From contig NZ_OY782759.1 of the NCBI RefSeq assembly GCF_963678195.1, positions 1,550,001 through 1,614,000 on the forward strand: a DNA stretch of 64,000 bases, written 5' to 3'. This DNA is from an uncultured Hyphomonas sp. GTDB lineage: Bacteria; Pseudomonadota; Alphaproteobacteria; Caulobacterales; Hyphomonadaceae. The position numbers were made by a program, and so were the translations under genes. Numbering within the stretch: position 1 is the stretch's first letter; the number at the start of each line of letters is the position of its first letter. Under the pieces are notes generated by a model. That model saw only the letters and a program-made list of their open reading frames with translations. It was not told where the DNA came from and ran no database searches. This document shows, piece after piece, positions 52,276 through 61,833 of this stretch.

Positions 52276-53301
52276 ATGATCCCGAAGCCATACCTCGTTT
52301 TTCTGGGGGATGTTCAGTCGAAGAGTACGGCCAAAACGGCATTCGGCGTTATGGATTGGGTGCCGGATCAAGTCTGCGGTCAGTGGCGTTTGCCCGAATG
52401 TTCCGTTGATCTCGGCGTGCCAGACATGAAAGCGGATGCCGCCGTAGCCGCCGGTGCAAAATCCCTGCTCCTGGGTATCGCACCGACAGGCGGCGAACTT
52501 CCCGAGAGTTGGCAGGTTTACATTCTGGAAGCGATACGCGCGGGACTTGATATCGTTTCGGGGCTGCACAACCGCCTCGCGGATATTCCTGAAATCGCTG
52601 AAGCTGCGGATCAATACGGCTGTGAACTTCACGATATACGTTATTACGACAAGGCGATTCCGATCGCTAGCGGGAAACCGCGTACTGGCCACCGTGTCCT
52701 GACGGTGGGCACCGATTGCGCACTCGGAAAGAAATACGCCGCACTTGCTATCACGCAGGAAATGCGTGTCCGAGGTTATGACGCTGATTTCCGCGCCACG
52801 GGCCAGACAGGTATTCTGATCGCGGGCCAAGGCGTTCCCATAGATGCCGTCAAGGCGGACTTTGTGTCCGGGGCCGCAGAGATGCTCTCACCTGCGGCTG
52901 ACCAGGCGCATTGGGATATCGTCGAAGGGCAGGGGTCTCTGTTTCATCCGGCATATGCACCGGTGACGCTCGGGCTGGTGCACGGCTCTCAGCCCGATAT
53001 GCTGATCCTGTGTCATGAGCCCACACGCACGTCGGTCTTTAATTACCCAGATTATCCGCTGCCGGATCTTTGTACCGCGATTACCGCTTATGAGCAGGCG
53101 GCGCATCTGACGTGCCCGGGCGCTCGTGTTGTGGCCGTTAGCCTCAATACGTCTGCACTGAGCGAGCAGGCGGCTTTCGACGCCATTGCTGCGGCGGAGA
53201 AAGAGACGGGATGTCCTGCGACGGACCCAATTCGGTTCGGTGCGAGCAAGCTGGTCGACAGCCTTCTCAATACCCGTGAAAATGGGGATTCCTTGGAGTG
53301 A
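52276..53301 (+). CDS. dgcN: D-glutamate N-acetyltransferase DgcN (DUF1611)
   Basis: I prefer ATG 52276 because AAAGG lies before it, while ATG 52261 is preceded only by AT-rich operator-like DNA. The protein has about 341 residues: an N-terminal Rossmann-like domain (YLVFLGDVQSKSTAKTAFGV), then a P-loop-like GTDCALGKKYAAL, ATGQTGILIAGQGVPIDAV, and EGQGSLFHPAYAPVTLGLVHG. These fit the DUF1611 family, of which DgcN acetylates D-Glu in marine bacteria. DgcA at 29867-30856 would then racemise the product, so the two would feed D-Glu into central metabolism. Confidence 0.8.
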   Translation: MIPKPYLVFLGDVQSKSTAKTAFGVMDWVPDQVCGQWRLPECSVDLGVPDMKADAAVAAGAKSLLLGIAPTGGELPESWQVYILEAIRAGLDIVSGLHNRLADIPEIAEAADQYGCELHDIRYYDKAIPIASGKPRTGHRVLTVGTDCALGKKYAALAITQEMRVRGYDADFRATGQTGILIAGQGVPIDAVKADFVSGAAEMLSPAADQAHWDIVEGQGSLFHPAYAPVTLGLVHGSQPDMLILCHEPTRTSVFNYPDYPLPDLCTAITAYEQAAHLTCPGARVVAVSLNTSALSEQAAFDAIAAAEKETGCPATDPIRFGASKLVDSLLNTRENGDSLE

Positions 53302-53380
53302 CGGGTCTGAGGTCGCTTGTTGCCAAGCAATGTGACAAAGCGAGGTCGTGGCATCTTATGTCTTATCCGGCAGAGCGAAT

Positions 53381-55768
53381 ATGAAATTACGCCTTTCCCA
53401 CTTGAAAACCATCGAACAGCGCCTTCTCTGGCTATCGGCTTGGACGGTCCACAATGCGAACAATATCCGTCCGAAAGAGGACGGTGCGGTGAAGGTGGGC
53501 GGTCACCAGGCCTCCTGCGCGTCCATGGTGTCGATCATGACGGCGCTCTATTTCCACGTGCTGAAGCCGGAAGACCGCGTTGCGGTGAAGCCGCATGCCT
53601 CTCCGGTGTTCCACGCTATGCAATACCTGATGGGCAACCAGACGCACGAAAAGCTCGAATCCTTCCGCGCCTATGGCGGCGCGCAGTCCTATCCGAGCCG
53701 CACCAAGGACACCGACGATGTCGACTTCTCGACCGGCTCTGTGGGCCTCGGCGTCGCGGCCACCGCCTTCAACTCGCTGGTGCAGGACTATATCGCCGCC
53801 AAGGGGTGGCTCGGCGATCGGCGGCTCGGCCGGCAGGTCGCACTGGTCGGCGATGCTGAGCTCGATGAAGGCAATGTCTATGAGTGCCTGCAAGAAGGCT
53901 GGAAGCACGACCTTCGTAATACCTGGTGGGTGATCGACTACAACCGCCAAAGTTTGGACGGCGTGGTGCATGAGGGACTCTGGGAAAAGATCGACGCCAT
54001 CTTCAAGGCCTTTGGCTGGCGTACCATCGTGCTACGCCACGGCGTCCTGCAGCGCGAAGCGTTCGAGGAGCCGGGCGGCGAGGCGCTGAAAACCTGGATC
54101 CAGACCTGCCCGAACTCGGACTATTCGGCGCTCACCTATCAGGGCGGCAAGGCGTGGCGCAAACGACTGATGGACGACATTGGCGACCAGGGCGATATCA
54201 CCAAGCTGCTCGACAAGCGCAGTGATAAAGAGCTCGATGCGCTGATGAACAATCTCGGCGGCCAGTGCCTGAAGACGCTGACCGAGGCTTTCGATGCGAT
54301 TGAAGATGACCGCCCTACCGTCTTCCTCGCCTACACCATCAAGGGCTGGGGTACGCCGTTGGCCGGCCACAAGGACAATCATGGCGGCATCATGAACAAT
54401 CCACAGATGGCGGACTTCCAGAAGAAGATGGGCGTGCCGGAAGGTGAGGAATGGGAGAAGTTCGCGACCGTCCAGGACAAGGACGCGCTGCAGGTCTTCC
54501 TCGATAACGTACCCTTCTTCAAACAGGGCACGCGGCGCTATACCGCGCCGGAAGTCAAAAGCCCCGGCCCGGTATGGCTGGATGACCGCGAGCTCGCAAC
54601 CCAGGCTGGCTTCGGCAAGATCCTCGACGGGCTCGCGAAATCGAAGTCAGAGCTCGCTGACCGCATCGTCACGATGTCGCCGGATGTGACAAGCTCGACG
54701 AACCTGACCGGCTGGGTGAACCGGCGCTCGCTGTTTGCGCGCCGTGAAGTCTCCGACACGTTTAGAGAGAATTCCATCCCGTCTGCGCAGAAGTGGGAAT
54801 TTTCGCCTGAAGGCCAGCATTTCGAACTTGGTATCGCAGAGATGAACCTCATGCTGCTGCTCGGACAGGCGGGCCTCACCCGCTCCCTGTTCGGCGAGCG
54901 GCTGCTGCCCATCGGCACGGTGTACGATCCGTTCATTGCGCGCGGCCTCGATGCGCTGAACTATGCATGCTACCAGGATGCGCGCTTCATTATTGTCGGC
55001 ACCCCGTCCGGCATCACGCTTGCGCCGGAAGGCGGTGCCCATCAGTCGGTCGGCACGCAGCTCATCGGCATGAGCCAGGACGGGCTTGTGAGCTTTGAAC
55101 CCGCCTTCCTCGATGAGCTCTCCATCATCATGGACTGGAGCTTCGACTACCTCCAGCGTTCGGGAGAGAACGATCCGGACGAGCGGACCTGGCTGCGCGA
55201 CGAGACCGGCGGCTCTGTCTACCTGCGGCTTTCCACCCGCCCGATCGAGCAGCTCGGGCTCCGTAACCGCGATGATGCGGAGTTCCGCCGCGGCGTCGTT
55301 GACGGCGCCTACTGGCTGCGCAAGCCGGGGCCAAACTGCGAAGTCGTGATTGCCTATCAGGGCGTCATCGCGCCGGAAGCCATCGAGGCGGCCGGCCGCA
55401 TTGGAAACGACCGGCGCGACATCGGCGTGCTGGCCGTGACCTCCGCCGACCGTCTCAATTCAGGTTGGACAGCCGCCCGCCGCGCCCGGGCGCGCGGCCA
55501 CGTCACCGCCATGAGCCAGATCGAACGCCTCATGGCCGACGTCCCGCGCGAAGCGACCCTCATCACCGTCACCGACGGCCACCCTGCCACACTCGCCTGG
55601 ATCGGCTCTGTCGCCGGCCACATGACCGCCCCGCTCGGAGTTGAACACTTTGGTCAGACCGGGACCATCCCCGACCTGCACTCTCACTACCAGATCGATA
55701 CGGATGCGATAGTGAATGCTGCAAACCATCTTAGCGCCGGGCGGCGGATCAGGTTGGCGGGTGGCTAA
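53381..55768 (+). CDS. Homodimeric-type 2-oxoacid dehydrogenase E1 / transketolase-like enzyme
   Basis: I use ATG 53381 (GAG at short distance); GTG 53348 is possible. The protein has about 795 residues. The thiamine diphosphate site is VGDAELDEGNVYECLQEG ... WWVIDYNRQSLDG, a GDxE-x(n)-N motif as in homodimeric AceE-type pyruvate dehydrogenase E1. The middle pyrimidine-binding domain has FELGIAEMNLMLLLGQAG and TPSGITLAPEGGAHQS. No E2 or E3 gene is nearby. Codons here end in G or C more often than in the flanking genes, which may mean a different origin or high expression. The keto-acid substrate is unknown. Confidence 0.78.
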   Translation: MKLRLSHLKTIEQRLLWLSAWTVHNANNIRPKEDGAVKVGGHQASCASMVSIMTALYFHVLKPEDRVAVKPHASPVFHAMQYLMGNQTHEKLESFRAYGGAQSYPSRTKDTDDVDFSTGSVGLGVAATAFNSLVQDYIAAKGWLGDRRLGRQVALVGDAELDEGNVYECLQEGWKHDLRNTWWVIDYNRQSLDGVVHEGLWEKIDAIFKAFGWRTIVLRHGVLQREAFEEPGGEALKTWIQTCPNSDYSALTYQGGKAWRKRLMDDIGDQGDITKLLDKRSDKELDALMNNLGGQCLKTLTEAFDAIEDDRPTVFLAYTIKGWGTPLAGHKDNHGGIMNNPQMADFQKKMGVPEGEEWEKFATVQDKDALQVFLDNVPFFKQGTRRYTAPEVKSPGPVWLDDRELATQAGFGKILDGLAKSKSELADRIVTMSPDVTSSTNLTGWVNRRSLFARREVSDTFRENSIPSAQKWEFSPEGQHFELGIAEMNLMLLLGQAGLTRSLFGERLLPIGTVYDPFIARGLDALNYACYQDARFIIVGTPSGITLAPEGGAHQSVGTQLIGMSQDGLVSFEPAFLDELSIIMDWSFDYLQRSGENDPDERTWLRDETGGSVYLRLSTRPIEQLGLRNRDDAEFRRGVVDGAYWLRKPGPNCEVVIAYQGVIAPEAIEAAGRIGNDRRDIGVLAVTSADRLNSGWTAARRARARGHVTAMSQIERLMADVPREATLITVTDGHPATLAWIGSVAGHMTAPLGVEHFGQTGTIPDLHSHYQIDTDAIVNAANHLSAGRRIRLAGG

Positions 55769-55903
55769 AAGGTTTGGGAATAAATTCCTCTTTTGTTGTG
55801 CCGCGATCAGCGCGATGGATGCTTCACAAGAGATGTCCCATGCTGAAGGGCAATCAGGAAGTGCCGGCGGCCTGCGATGTCGTTCAAAACCATCACCCAG
55901 GCT

Positions 55904-56395
55904 TCAGGTCTTCGGTCGGGAAAGAAGGTGATCTAGCGGAAGTGCCGTACTGTATCTGACCTGCTTAAGAGCGAAGCTGCTCTTGATGTGGCTGATCTCT
56001 TCGATATCGGTCAGCTTGATGAGAAAAGTGTGAAACGCGTCGAGACTGGGAGCTACCACGCGGAGCAGATAATCAAAGTCCCCGGTCATGAGATAGAGTT
56101 CCATGACTTCCGGCCATCCGCTTACTACCGATTCAAAATGATCGAGCTTGCGACGTTTCTGCCGGCTCAACGTGATTTGAACGAACACGGTTACAGGCAA
56201 CCCCACTGCGTCAGGCGACACAAGCGTGACCTTCCCTCTGAAAAAACCTGCCTCCTCCAGCAGTTTTACGCGCCGGGAACAGGGTGTCGGCGATAAGGCG
56301 ATCTTGGCGGCAAGTTCCAGATTCGAAAGGCTGCCATCCTGCTGGAGAATCTGCAGGATTTTCAGATCCGTTGCATCCAAAGTAAATTCAGTCAT
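55904..56395 (-). CDS. Lrp/AsnC-family regulator
   Basis: ATG 56395 gives 163 residues. The N-terminal winged helix-turn-helix begins LDATDLKILQILQQDGSLSN and contains SPTPCSRRVKLLEEAG. The C-terminal RAM domain has VFVQITLSRQ, VMELYLMTGDFDYLLRV and FLIKLTDIEEISHIKSSFALKQV. Lrp-type proteins bind amino acids and control amino acid use. It is divergent from the indolepyruvate:ferredoxin oxidoreductase gene and so probably controls it and the dehydrogenase that follows. Phe or other aromatic or branched amino acids are likely effectors. Confidence 0.88.
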   Translation of the reverse strand: MTEFTLDATDLKILQILQQDGSLSNLELAAKIALSPTPCSRRVKLLEEAGFFRGKVTLVSPDAVGLPVTVFVQITLSRQKRRKLDHFESVVSGWPEVMELYLMTGDFDYLLRVVAPSLDAFHTFLIKLTDIEEISHIKSSFALKQVRYSTALPLDHLLSRPKT

Positions 56396-56572
56396 GGGGA
56401 ATACGCCTTCGTAAACCATCTACAATTTCAGTTTGAATTAGTGTTATGCGCTTGGATGGTAAGTATTGGTAGTGAAAAGATCCAAATAATTAGAAATATG
56501 ATGGGTGCTTTGGTATGACTGCCTAAGGCGGGTTCGGCTAGAAAGGCCATGTGCTCGAAAGAGGTGAAGCCC

Positions 56573-59500
56573 ATGGCCGCCACGGACTATAATTACCAGC
56601 TTGCTGACAGATATGAGGCGGCAAAAGGGCGGGTATTCCTGACCGGGATACAGGCGCTGGTGCGACTGCCCATGATGCAGCGGCAACTCGACCGGAAGAA
56701 CGGGCTGAATACGGCCGGCCTCATTTCAGGGTATCGCGGTTCGCCGCTTGGTGGATACGATCAGGAGCTTTGGCGCAGCAGGAAACACCTTAGGGCGCAT
56801 GACATAGACTTTGAGCCCGGGATCAATGAGGATCTTGGCGCGACGATCCTCTGGGGCGCGCAGCTCGTCGACTACTATCGTAATGATACGACCAAAGACG
56901 GTGTGTTCACTTACTGGTATGGCAAGGCGCACGGTGTAGATCGCTCCGCCGATGTTTTCCGCCAAGCCAATATCCAGGGTACCGCGAAGCATGGCGGTGT
57001 CCTTGCTTTTGTCGGGGACGATCACGCCGCTGAATCGTCGATGTTTTCGCACCAGACGGATCAGATTCTTGAATCCGCGATCATGCCTGTTCTTTTCCCG
57101 GCTTCGGTTGAAGAGTTCCTTTCCATGGGCCTCATGGGAATGGCGATGTCGCGGTATTCTGGACTTTGGTGCGGGATGAAGACGATTACCGAAACGGTTG
57201 AAAGCGCGGCTTCGATCAGCTTGCCAGAGCTTCCGGATTTTGTCATTCCCGACATCCCGGTTCCGCTGCATGGTTTCAACTATGATGTTCATCTGAGCTG
57301 GCCCGCCGAACGGCTTGAATTTGAACGCAGGATGATTGAAGAGCGCGTACCGGCGGCGCATGCCTTTGCCTATGCAAACAAGCTCGACCGCGTAGTCTTC
57401 AGCGCACCCCGAAAGCGGCTCGGGATCGTCACGACTGGTAAGGCCCATAGTGACCTGATGCAGGCGCTTGAGTTGGTTGGCCTCTCAGACGTCAAGCTTG
57501 CTGAGATTGGTATCAGCATCTTCAAGGTCGGCATGAGCTGGCCGCTTGAGCCGCGCGGAATTCGCGAGTTCGCAGAAGACATGGAGAGTCTGTTTGTTGT
57601 CGAGGAAAAGCGACCGCAACTGGAAAAGCAGATTAAGGAACAGCTCTTCAACTGGCCGCAATCGAAACGTCCGGAAATTATCGGCAAGCGCGATCGCGCT
57701 GGTGATGTGTTGTTGCCAGAGATATGGGTTTTTACCCCCGAAATCGTGGCACGGGCGCTGGTGCGCTGGCTGCAGGGGACGAGTGCAGAAGCTCAGGTGT
57801 CTGACGTTGTTGCGCCATTAGAGGTCCCCAGGCAGAACCGCAACGAAAAGCTGGTAACGCGCGCGCCCTATTTCTGTTCAGGGTGTCCTCACAACACATC
57901 GACAAAGGTTCCCGAGGGCAGCTCGGCCGGCGCCGGCATAGGCTGCCATATCATGGTGCTGGGGCAGGGCAGGCGATCCGAGACATTCACCCATATGGGT
58001 GGAGAGGGGATGCATTGGGTGGGCCTGCACCGATACTCAAGATCGGACCACATGTTTCAGAACCTTGGAGACGGAACCTACCAGCACTCCGGATCTCTTG
58101 CGATCCGGCAGGCTGTCGTGAGCGGGGCGAATATAACTTACAAGATTCTGTTCAATGATGCAGTTGCGATGGTTGGCGGGCAACCGGTCGAAGGAACACC
58201 GTCACCGGGACAGATCGCTCGTCAGGTATTTTCCGAGGGCGTGAAACGGGTTGCGCTCATCAGCGACGACATCGGAAAGTATCGTGGCGACAAGTCCATT
58301 CCCGCGAAAACCGAACGCCATGATCGAGACGAGCTGGACCGCGTTCAGCGCAGCATGCGTGAGACGAAAGGCGTCACGGTCATCATTTATGAACAGACAT
58401 GCGCTGCGGAAAAACGGCGGCGTCGCAAGAAAGGACTGATGGAAGATCCGGCCCGCCGTATCTTCATAAATGATCGTGTCTGCGAGGGATGCGGCGACTG
58501 CTCTGTACAGTCGAACTGTATTTCCATCGAACCAAAGGAGACAAAGTTCGGTCGTAAGCGGAAGATCAATCAATCGAGTTGCAACAAGGACTATTCCTGT
58601 GTGAAAGGGTTCTGTCCGAGCTTCGTGTCGGTGATTGGCGGCGAGATTAGAAAGCCCGACGTATCCCATATCGCTGCGCTCGAGCGGGACTATTTTTCTG
58701 GTCTGCCACAGCCTCCACTCCCGCCGATACAGAACGAGTACGCCATTCTGGTCGCCGGAATCGGGGGGATGGGAGTTCTGACGATCGGTGGTCTTCTGTC
58801 GATGGCCGCGCATCTCGAGGGCAAGGGGGCCACGACACTCGATTTTACGGGCCTTTCGCAGAAGAATGGGGCGGTAACGGCACATGTGAAGATCGCGCTC
58901 TCGCCAGATGACATACATGTGCCTCGGATTTCTGATGGAAGAGCTGACCTCTTGCTTGGCTGTGACATGATTGCTGCGGCCTCCTCGGTGAACAAGATTG
59001 GCCGGGGTCGTACCAAGTCAGTCATCAATACTGAGGAGGTTCCCGTCGCTGCCTTTACGCGAAACAATGAGATGTATTTTCCTGCCAAGGAGACACTGTC
59101 GCAATTTGTTCTGGCAAGCAGCGAAAAGGATGTCAGTTTCCTCCAAGCAAATGAGTATGCGAGAGAGCTTTTTGGGGATGCGATCGCAACCAATCTCTTC
59201 ATGGTCGGGTATGCCTATCAGAAAGGTCTCTTACCGCTTCAGGCAGCGTCGATCCTGCGCGCCATTGAGTTGAATGGCGTTGCTGTCGATTCCAACAAGC
59301 GCGCATTCCAATGGGGCCGGCTGGGGGCTCATAATATTGCAAAGGTTGACGCCTTGATCGGGCGCCAGGATGGCCGGCGGCCACCTAACCCATCAGAGCT
59401 GCCGCTTGAGGAGCTGATAGAGACGCACGCCAATGAGCTAGTCTCTTACCAAGGCCAGACCTATGCACAGCGCTATCGCCACACTGTGGAGACGTTTCGC

Positions 59501-60052
59501 GTTGCGGCGCGAAAGCGCGTACCTGACCCCGAATCTCTATCGCGTATCGTCGCCAACAATCTTTACAAGCTGATGGCCTGCAAGGATGAGTATGAAGTTG
59601 CCCGGCTCTATGCCGATCCTACCTTCTCGGAGAAGCTCAACGCCGAGTTCGATGGCCCCTTCAAGCTGAAATACCATCTGGCACCACCCATCCTTTCACG
59701 GATAAACAAGGCGACAGGCCGACCCGACAAGATCGTTTTCGGTGGATGGATGCGTCACGGATTTCGCTTGCTTTCAGCTTTAAAGGGGCTGAGGGGCACG
59801 CCCTTCGATCCTTTCGGCTATGCGAAAGAAAGACGAGACGAGCGGGCGCTGATCACAGAGTACGAAACCCTGATCGAGCGAGTAAGCCAGATGCTCTCGG
59901 CAGGCAATGCACCCGTTATTTCAAAACTCTTGAACCTTCCGGACGAGGTCCGTGGATATGGCCCGGTCAAGCACGCCAATATCGAAAAGATGCGTGTTAG
60001 AAGGGACGCTTTATTTGCCGAACTTAATACGCCGGTCGTTGAGGTTGCGTGA
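56573..60052 (+). CDS. Indolepyruvate:ferredoxin oxidoreductase, fused subunits
   Basis: ATG 56573 follows GAGGTG at good distance. The 1159-residue protein fuses the alpha, ferredoxin and gamma parts. The N-terminal part has LISGYRGSPLGGYD; the thiamine site region has FCSGCPHNTSTKVPEGSSAGAGIGCH; a 4Fe-4S ferredoxin motif C-E-G-C-G-D-C sits near residue 636; and the gamma domain has GIGGMGVLTIGGLLSMAAHLEG. The long fused form is typical of aerobic Proteobacteria, where it turns arylpyruvates (indole-, phenylpyruvate) or branched keto acids into acyl-CoA with ferredoxin as electron acceptor. The next gene can supply phenylpyruvate or 2-ketoisovalerate-type acids. Confidence 0.88.
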   Translation: MAATDYNYQLADRYEAAKGRVFLTGIQALVRLPMMQRQLDRKNGLNTAGLISGYRGSPLGGYDQELWRSRKHLRAHDIDFEPGINEDLGATILWGAQLVDYYRNDTTKDGVFTYWYGKAHGVDRSADVFRQANIQGTAKHGGVLAFVGDDHAAESSMFSHQTDQILESAIMPVLFPASVEEFLSMGLMGMAMSRYSGLWCGMKTITETVESAASISLPELPDFVIPDIPVPLHGFNYDVHLSWPAERLEFERRMIEERVPAAHAFAYANKLDRVVFSAPRKRLGIVTTGKAHSDLMQALELVGLSDVKLAEIGISIFKVGMSWPLEPRGIREFAEDMESLFVVEEKRPQLEKQIKEQLFNWPQSKRPEIIGKRDRAGDVLLPEIWVFTPEIVARALVRWLQGTSAEAQVSDVVAPLEVPRQNRNEKLVTRAPYFCSGCPHNTSTKVPEGSSAGAGIGCHIMVLGQGRRSETFTHMGGEGMHWVGLHRYSRSDHMFQNLGDGTYQHSGSLAIRQAVVSGANITYKILFNDAVAMVGGQPVEGTPSPGQIARQVFSEGVKRVALISDDIGKYRGDKSIPAKTERHDRDELDRVQRSMRETKGVTVIIYEQTCAAEKRRRRKKGLMEDPARRIFINDRVCEGCGDCSVQSNCISIEPKETKFGRKRKINQSSCNKDYSCVKGFCPSFVSVIGGEIRKPDVSHIAALERDYFSGLPQPPLPPIQNEYAILVAGIGGMGVLTIGGLLSMAAHLEGKGATTLDFTGLSQKNGAVTAHVKIALSPDDIHVPRISDGRADLLLGCDMIAAASSVNKIGRGRTKSVINTEEVPVAAFTRNNEMYFPAKETLSQFVLASSEKDVSFLQANEYARELFGDAIATNLFMVGYAYQKGLLPLQAASILRAIELNGVAVDSNKRAFQWGRLGAHNIAKVDALIGRQDGRRPPNPSELPLEELIETHANELVSYQGQTYAQRYRHTVETFRVAARKRVPDPESLSRIVANNLYKLMACKDEYEVARLYADPTFSEKLNAEFDGPFKLKYHLAPPILSRINKATGRPDKIVFGGWMRHGFRLLSALKGLRGTPFDPFGYAKERRDERALITEYETLIERVSQMLSAGNAPVISKLLNLPDEVRGYGPVKHANIEKMRVRRDALFAELNTPVVEVA

Positions 60053-60172
60053 TGACTTTCCCTTACTGGCGAAGGTCATACCGCCATAGTCGTTACGCCA
60101 TGGGGCCGCCTGCCAGGCCTGTGGTCCATTGCCCCTATTCCAATCCAATCTTCGAGAAAGCTGAGTTTCGAA

Positions 60173-61240
60173 ATGTTCGATAATCCCTGTTTCGACAACC
60201 ATGAACGTGTGACCTGTATTTGCGATCCGGAAAGCGGCCTGCAGGCCGTCATAGCTATTCACTCGACGGCGCTTGGACCTGCGGGTGGCGGGTGCCGCTA
60301 CTGGACCTATGGTTCTTCGGAGAGTGCAATAAGTGACGCCCTGAGCCTCTCGCGCGGGATGTCCTACAAGAATGCGATGGCCGGCCTGGATATGGGCGGT
60401 GGCAAGGCCGTGATCCTTGCGCCTGAAACGCCTGGGGACCGCCGGCAGATGCTGGAAGCGTTCGGCCGCGCGGTGAACAATCTGCAGGGTGACTATGTGA
60501 CCGCAGAGGATGTCGGAATCTCCGTTGCCGACATGCAAATCATCGCAACCCAGACACGGTATGTTTCAGGGCTTTCGACGGGCACCGGCGCAGGCGGTGA
60601 TCCCTCGCCCTATACAGCTCGAGGTGTGCGGCTCGGCATTCAGGCAGCGGTACACAAGAAATTCGGCCGCGATGACCTCGCAGGCTTGAGCGTCGCCATA
60701 CAAGGACTAGGCGGTGTTGGTGGGAATCTTGCCCGAGAGCTGGCTGAACGCGGCGCAAACCTTATCGTCGCCGACATCAACACATCGCGAGTGGAAGAGA
60801 TCTGTGATCTCTACGGAGCCGAGCGCGCGGCTCCTGAAAGTGTTCTCCTCTGCGAGGCCGATATCATAGCGCCTTGCGCCTTGGGTGGCGTGATCAGCGA
60901 TAGTGTGGCTCGTAAAGTGCGCGCCAGTATCGTTGCCGGTGGTGCAAATAACCAATTGGCAACGCCGACTACGGGCAGGATTCTTCACGAGCGTGGAATC
61001 GTGTACGCGCCGGATTACGTCATCAATGCTGGCGGCATCATCGTTGTGGCCGCCGAATATTTTGGGCGCAATGCTACCGACACTGTCGATGCCTCCATCG
61101 AGCTGATTTATGACCGCACGAAAGACGTGCTCGAACGGGCTTGCCATGAAGGCCGGCCTGCCGGTGAAGTTGCCGACGAGATCGCATGGCGGATTATCTC
61201 CAACGCCCGGCAGGACTCTTCACATGCTCCGGCGCAATAA
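60173..61240 (+). CDS. Leu/Phe/Val dehydrogenase
   Basis: The 355-residue protein has the amino acid dehydrogenase signature GPAGGGCRYW ... LSRGMSYKNAMAGLDMGGGKAVI with the two catalytic Lys (KNA, GGGKAV), the Asp in TAEDVG, the NAD-binding loop IQGLGGVGGNLAREL, and VAGGANNQLATP and YVINAGGII. Size and motifs fit the leucine/phenylalanine/valine dehydrogenase branch. It deaminates the amino acid to a 2-keto acid, which the oxidoreductase encoded upstream can then convert to acyl-CoA. I cannot tell Phe from Leu or Val by eye. Confidence 0.85.
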   Translation: MFDNPCFDNHERVTCICDPESGLQAVIAIHSTALGPAGGGCRYWTYGSSESAISDALSLSRGMSYKNAMAGLDMGGGKAVILAPETPGDRRQMLEAFGRAVNNLQGDYVTAEDVGISVADMQIIATQTRYVSGLSTGTGAGGDPSPYTARGVRLGIQAAVHKKFGRDDLAGLSVAIQGLGGVGGNLARELAERGANLIVADINTSRVEEICDLYGAERAAPESVLLCEADIIAPCALGGVISDSVARKVRASIVAGGANNQLATPTTGRILHERGIVYAPDYVINAGGIIVVAAEYFGRNATDTVDASIELIYDRTKDVLERACHEGRPAGEVADEIAWRIISNARQDSSHAPAQ

Positions 61241-61304
61241 GGTCACCCGTATTGCCAAAGGAGCCGGGCTTGAGGCTGCCAATCTTGGTGCATAGGCTCG
61301 AAAA

Positions 61305-61816
61305 ATGAGCCAGAATCCATTCCGCTATTTCAAAACATCGCCAGACATCATCCAGCTTGCGGTGATGATGTATGTCCGATTTCCGCTGTCATTACGAAAT
61401 GTCGGGTCCTTTGTGACCAAGACGCGCGACAAAGCTACAGCATTGAAATTCATGAAAAAAGGCCATGAAACGGTACGGGAATCCGCAGATTGTGGTGACT
61501 GATTAGGTGCCGATCGTATCGGGCCGCCATGAAGTCGATTGGGAATGCCAGGCGCCAGGAGTGTAGCCGTCATTTGAACAATCGCGCTAAAAACTCACAC
61601 TTGCTGTTTCGAAGACGAGAGCGGGTGATGTCTCGCTTCGGGCGAATGCGAAGTCTCCAGAAATTCGTTTCAATCCATTCGTCTGTGTACAATCACTTCA
61701 ATCATCAAAGGAATATCGAGAGCAGGGCCAGGTTCAAATCGCTACGTGATGCTGCTACTTACCAACCGCCGACTCAAACTTTAAGGTTGGACCAGTCCGA
61801 TTGGGCAAGCCACTGA
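61305..61816 (+). pseudogene. Decayed IS6-family transposase
   Basis: The start reads NPFRYFKTSPDIIQLAVM, then YVRFPLSLRNV as in IS6-family enzymes. It then jumps to RDKATALKFMKK, which in intact proteins lies well beyond the helix-turn-helix and the first DDE residue, so a large internal part is missing. After one frame change the DNA reads MKRYGNPQIVVTD, and after a second RCRSYRAAMKSIGNARRQEC, then NNRAKNSHLLFRRRERVM and SLQKFVSIHSSVYNHFNHQRNI to the end. One internal deletion and two frameshifts make it a relic. The fragment at 23890-24034 has a similar start. Confidence 0.8.
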
Positions 61817-61833
61817 TGGTTCGAATACCGCTT

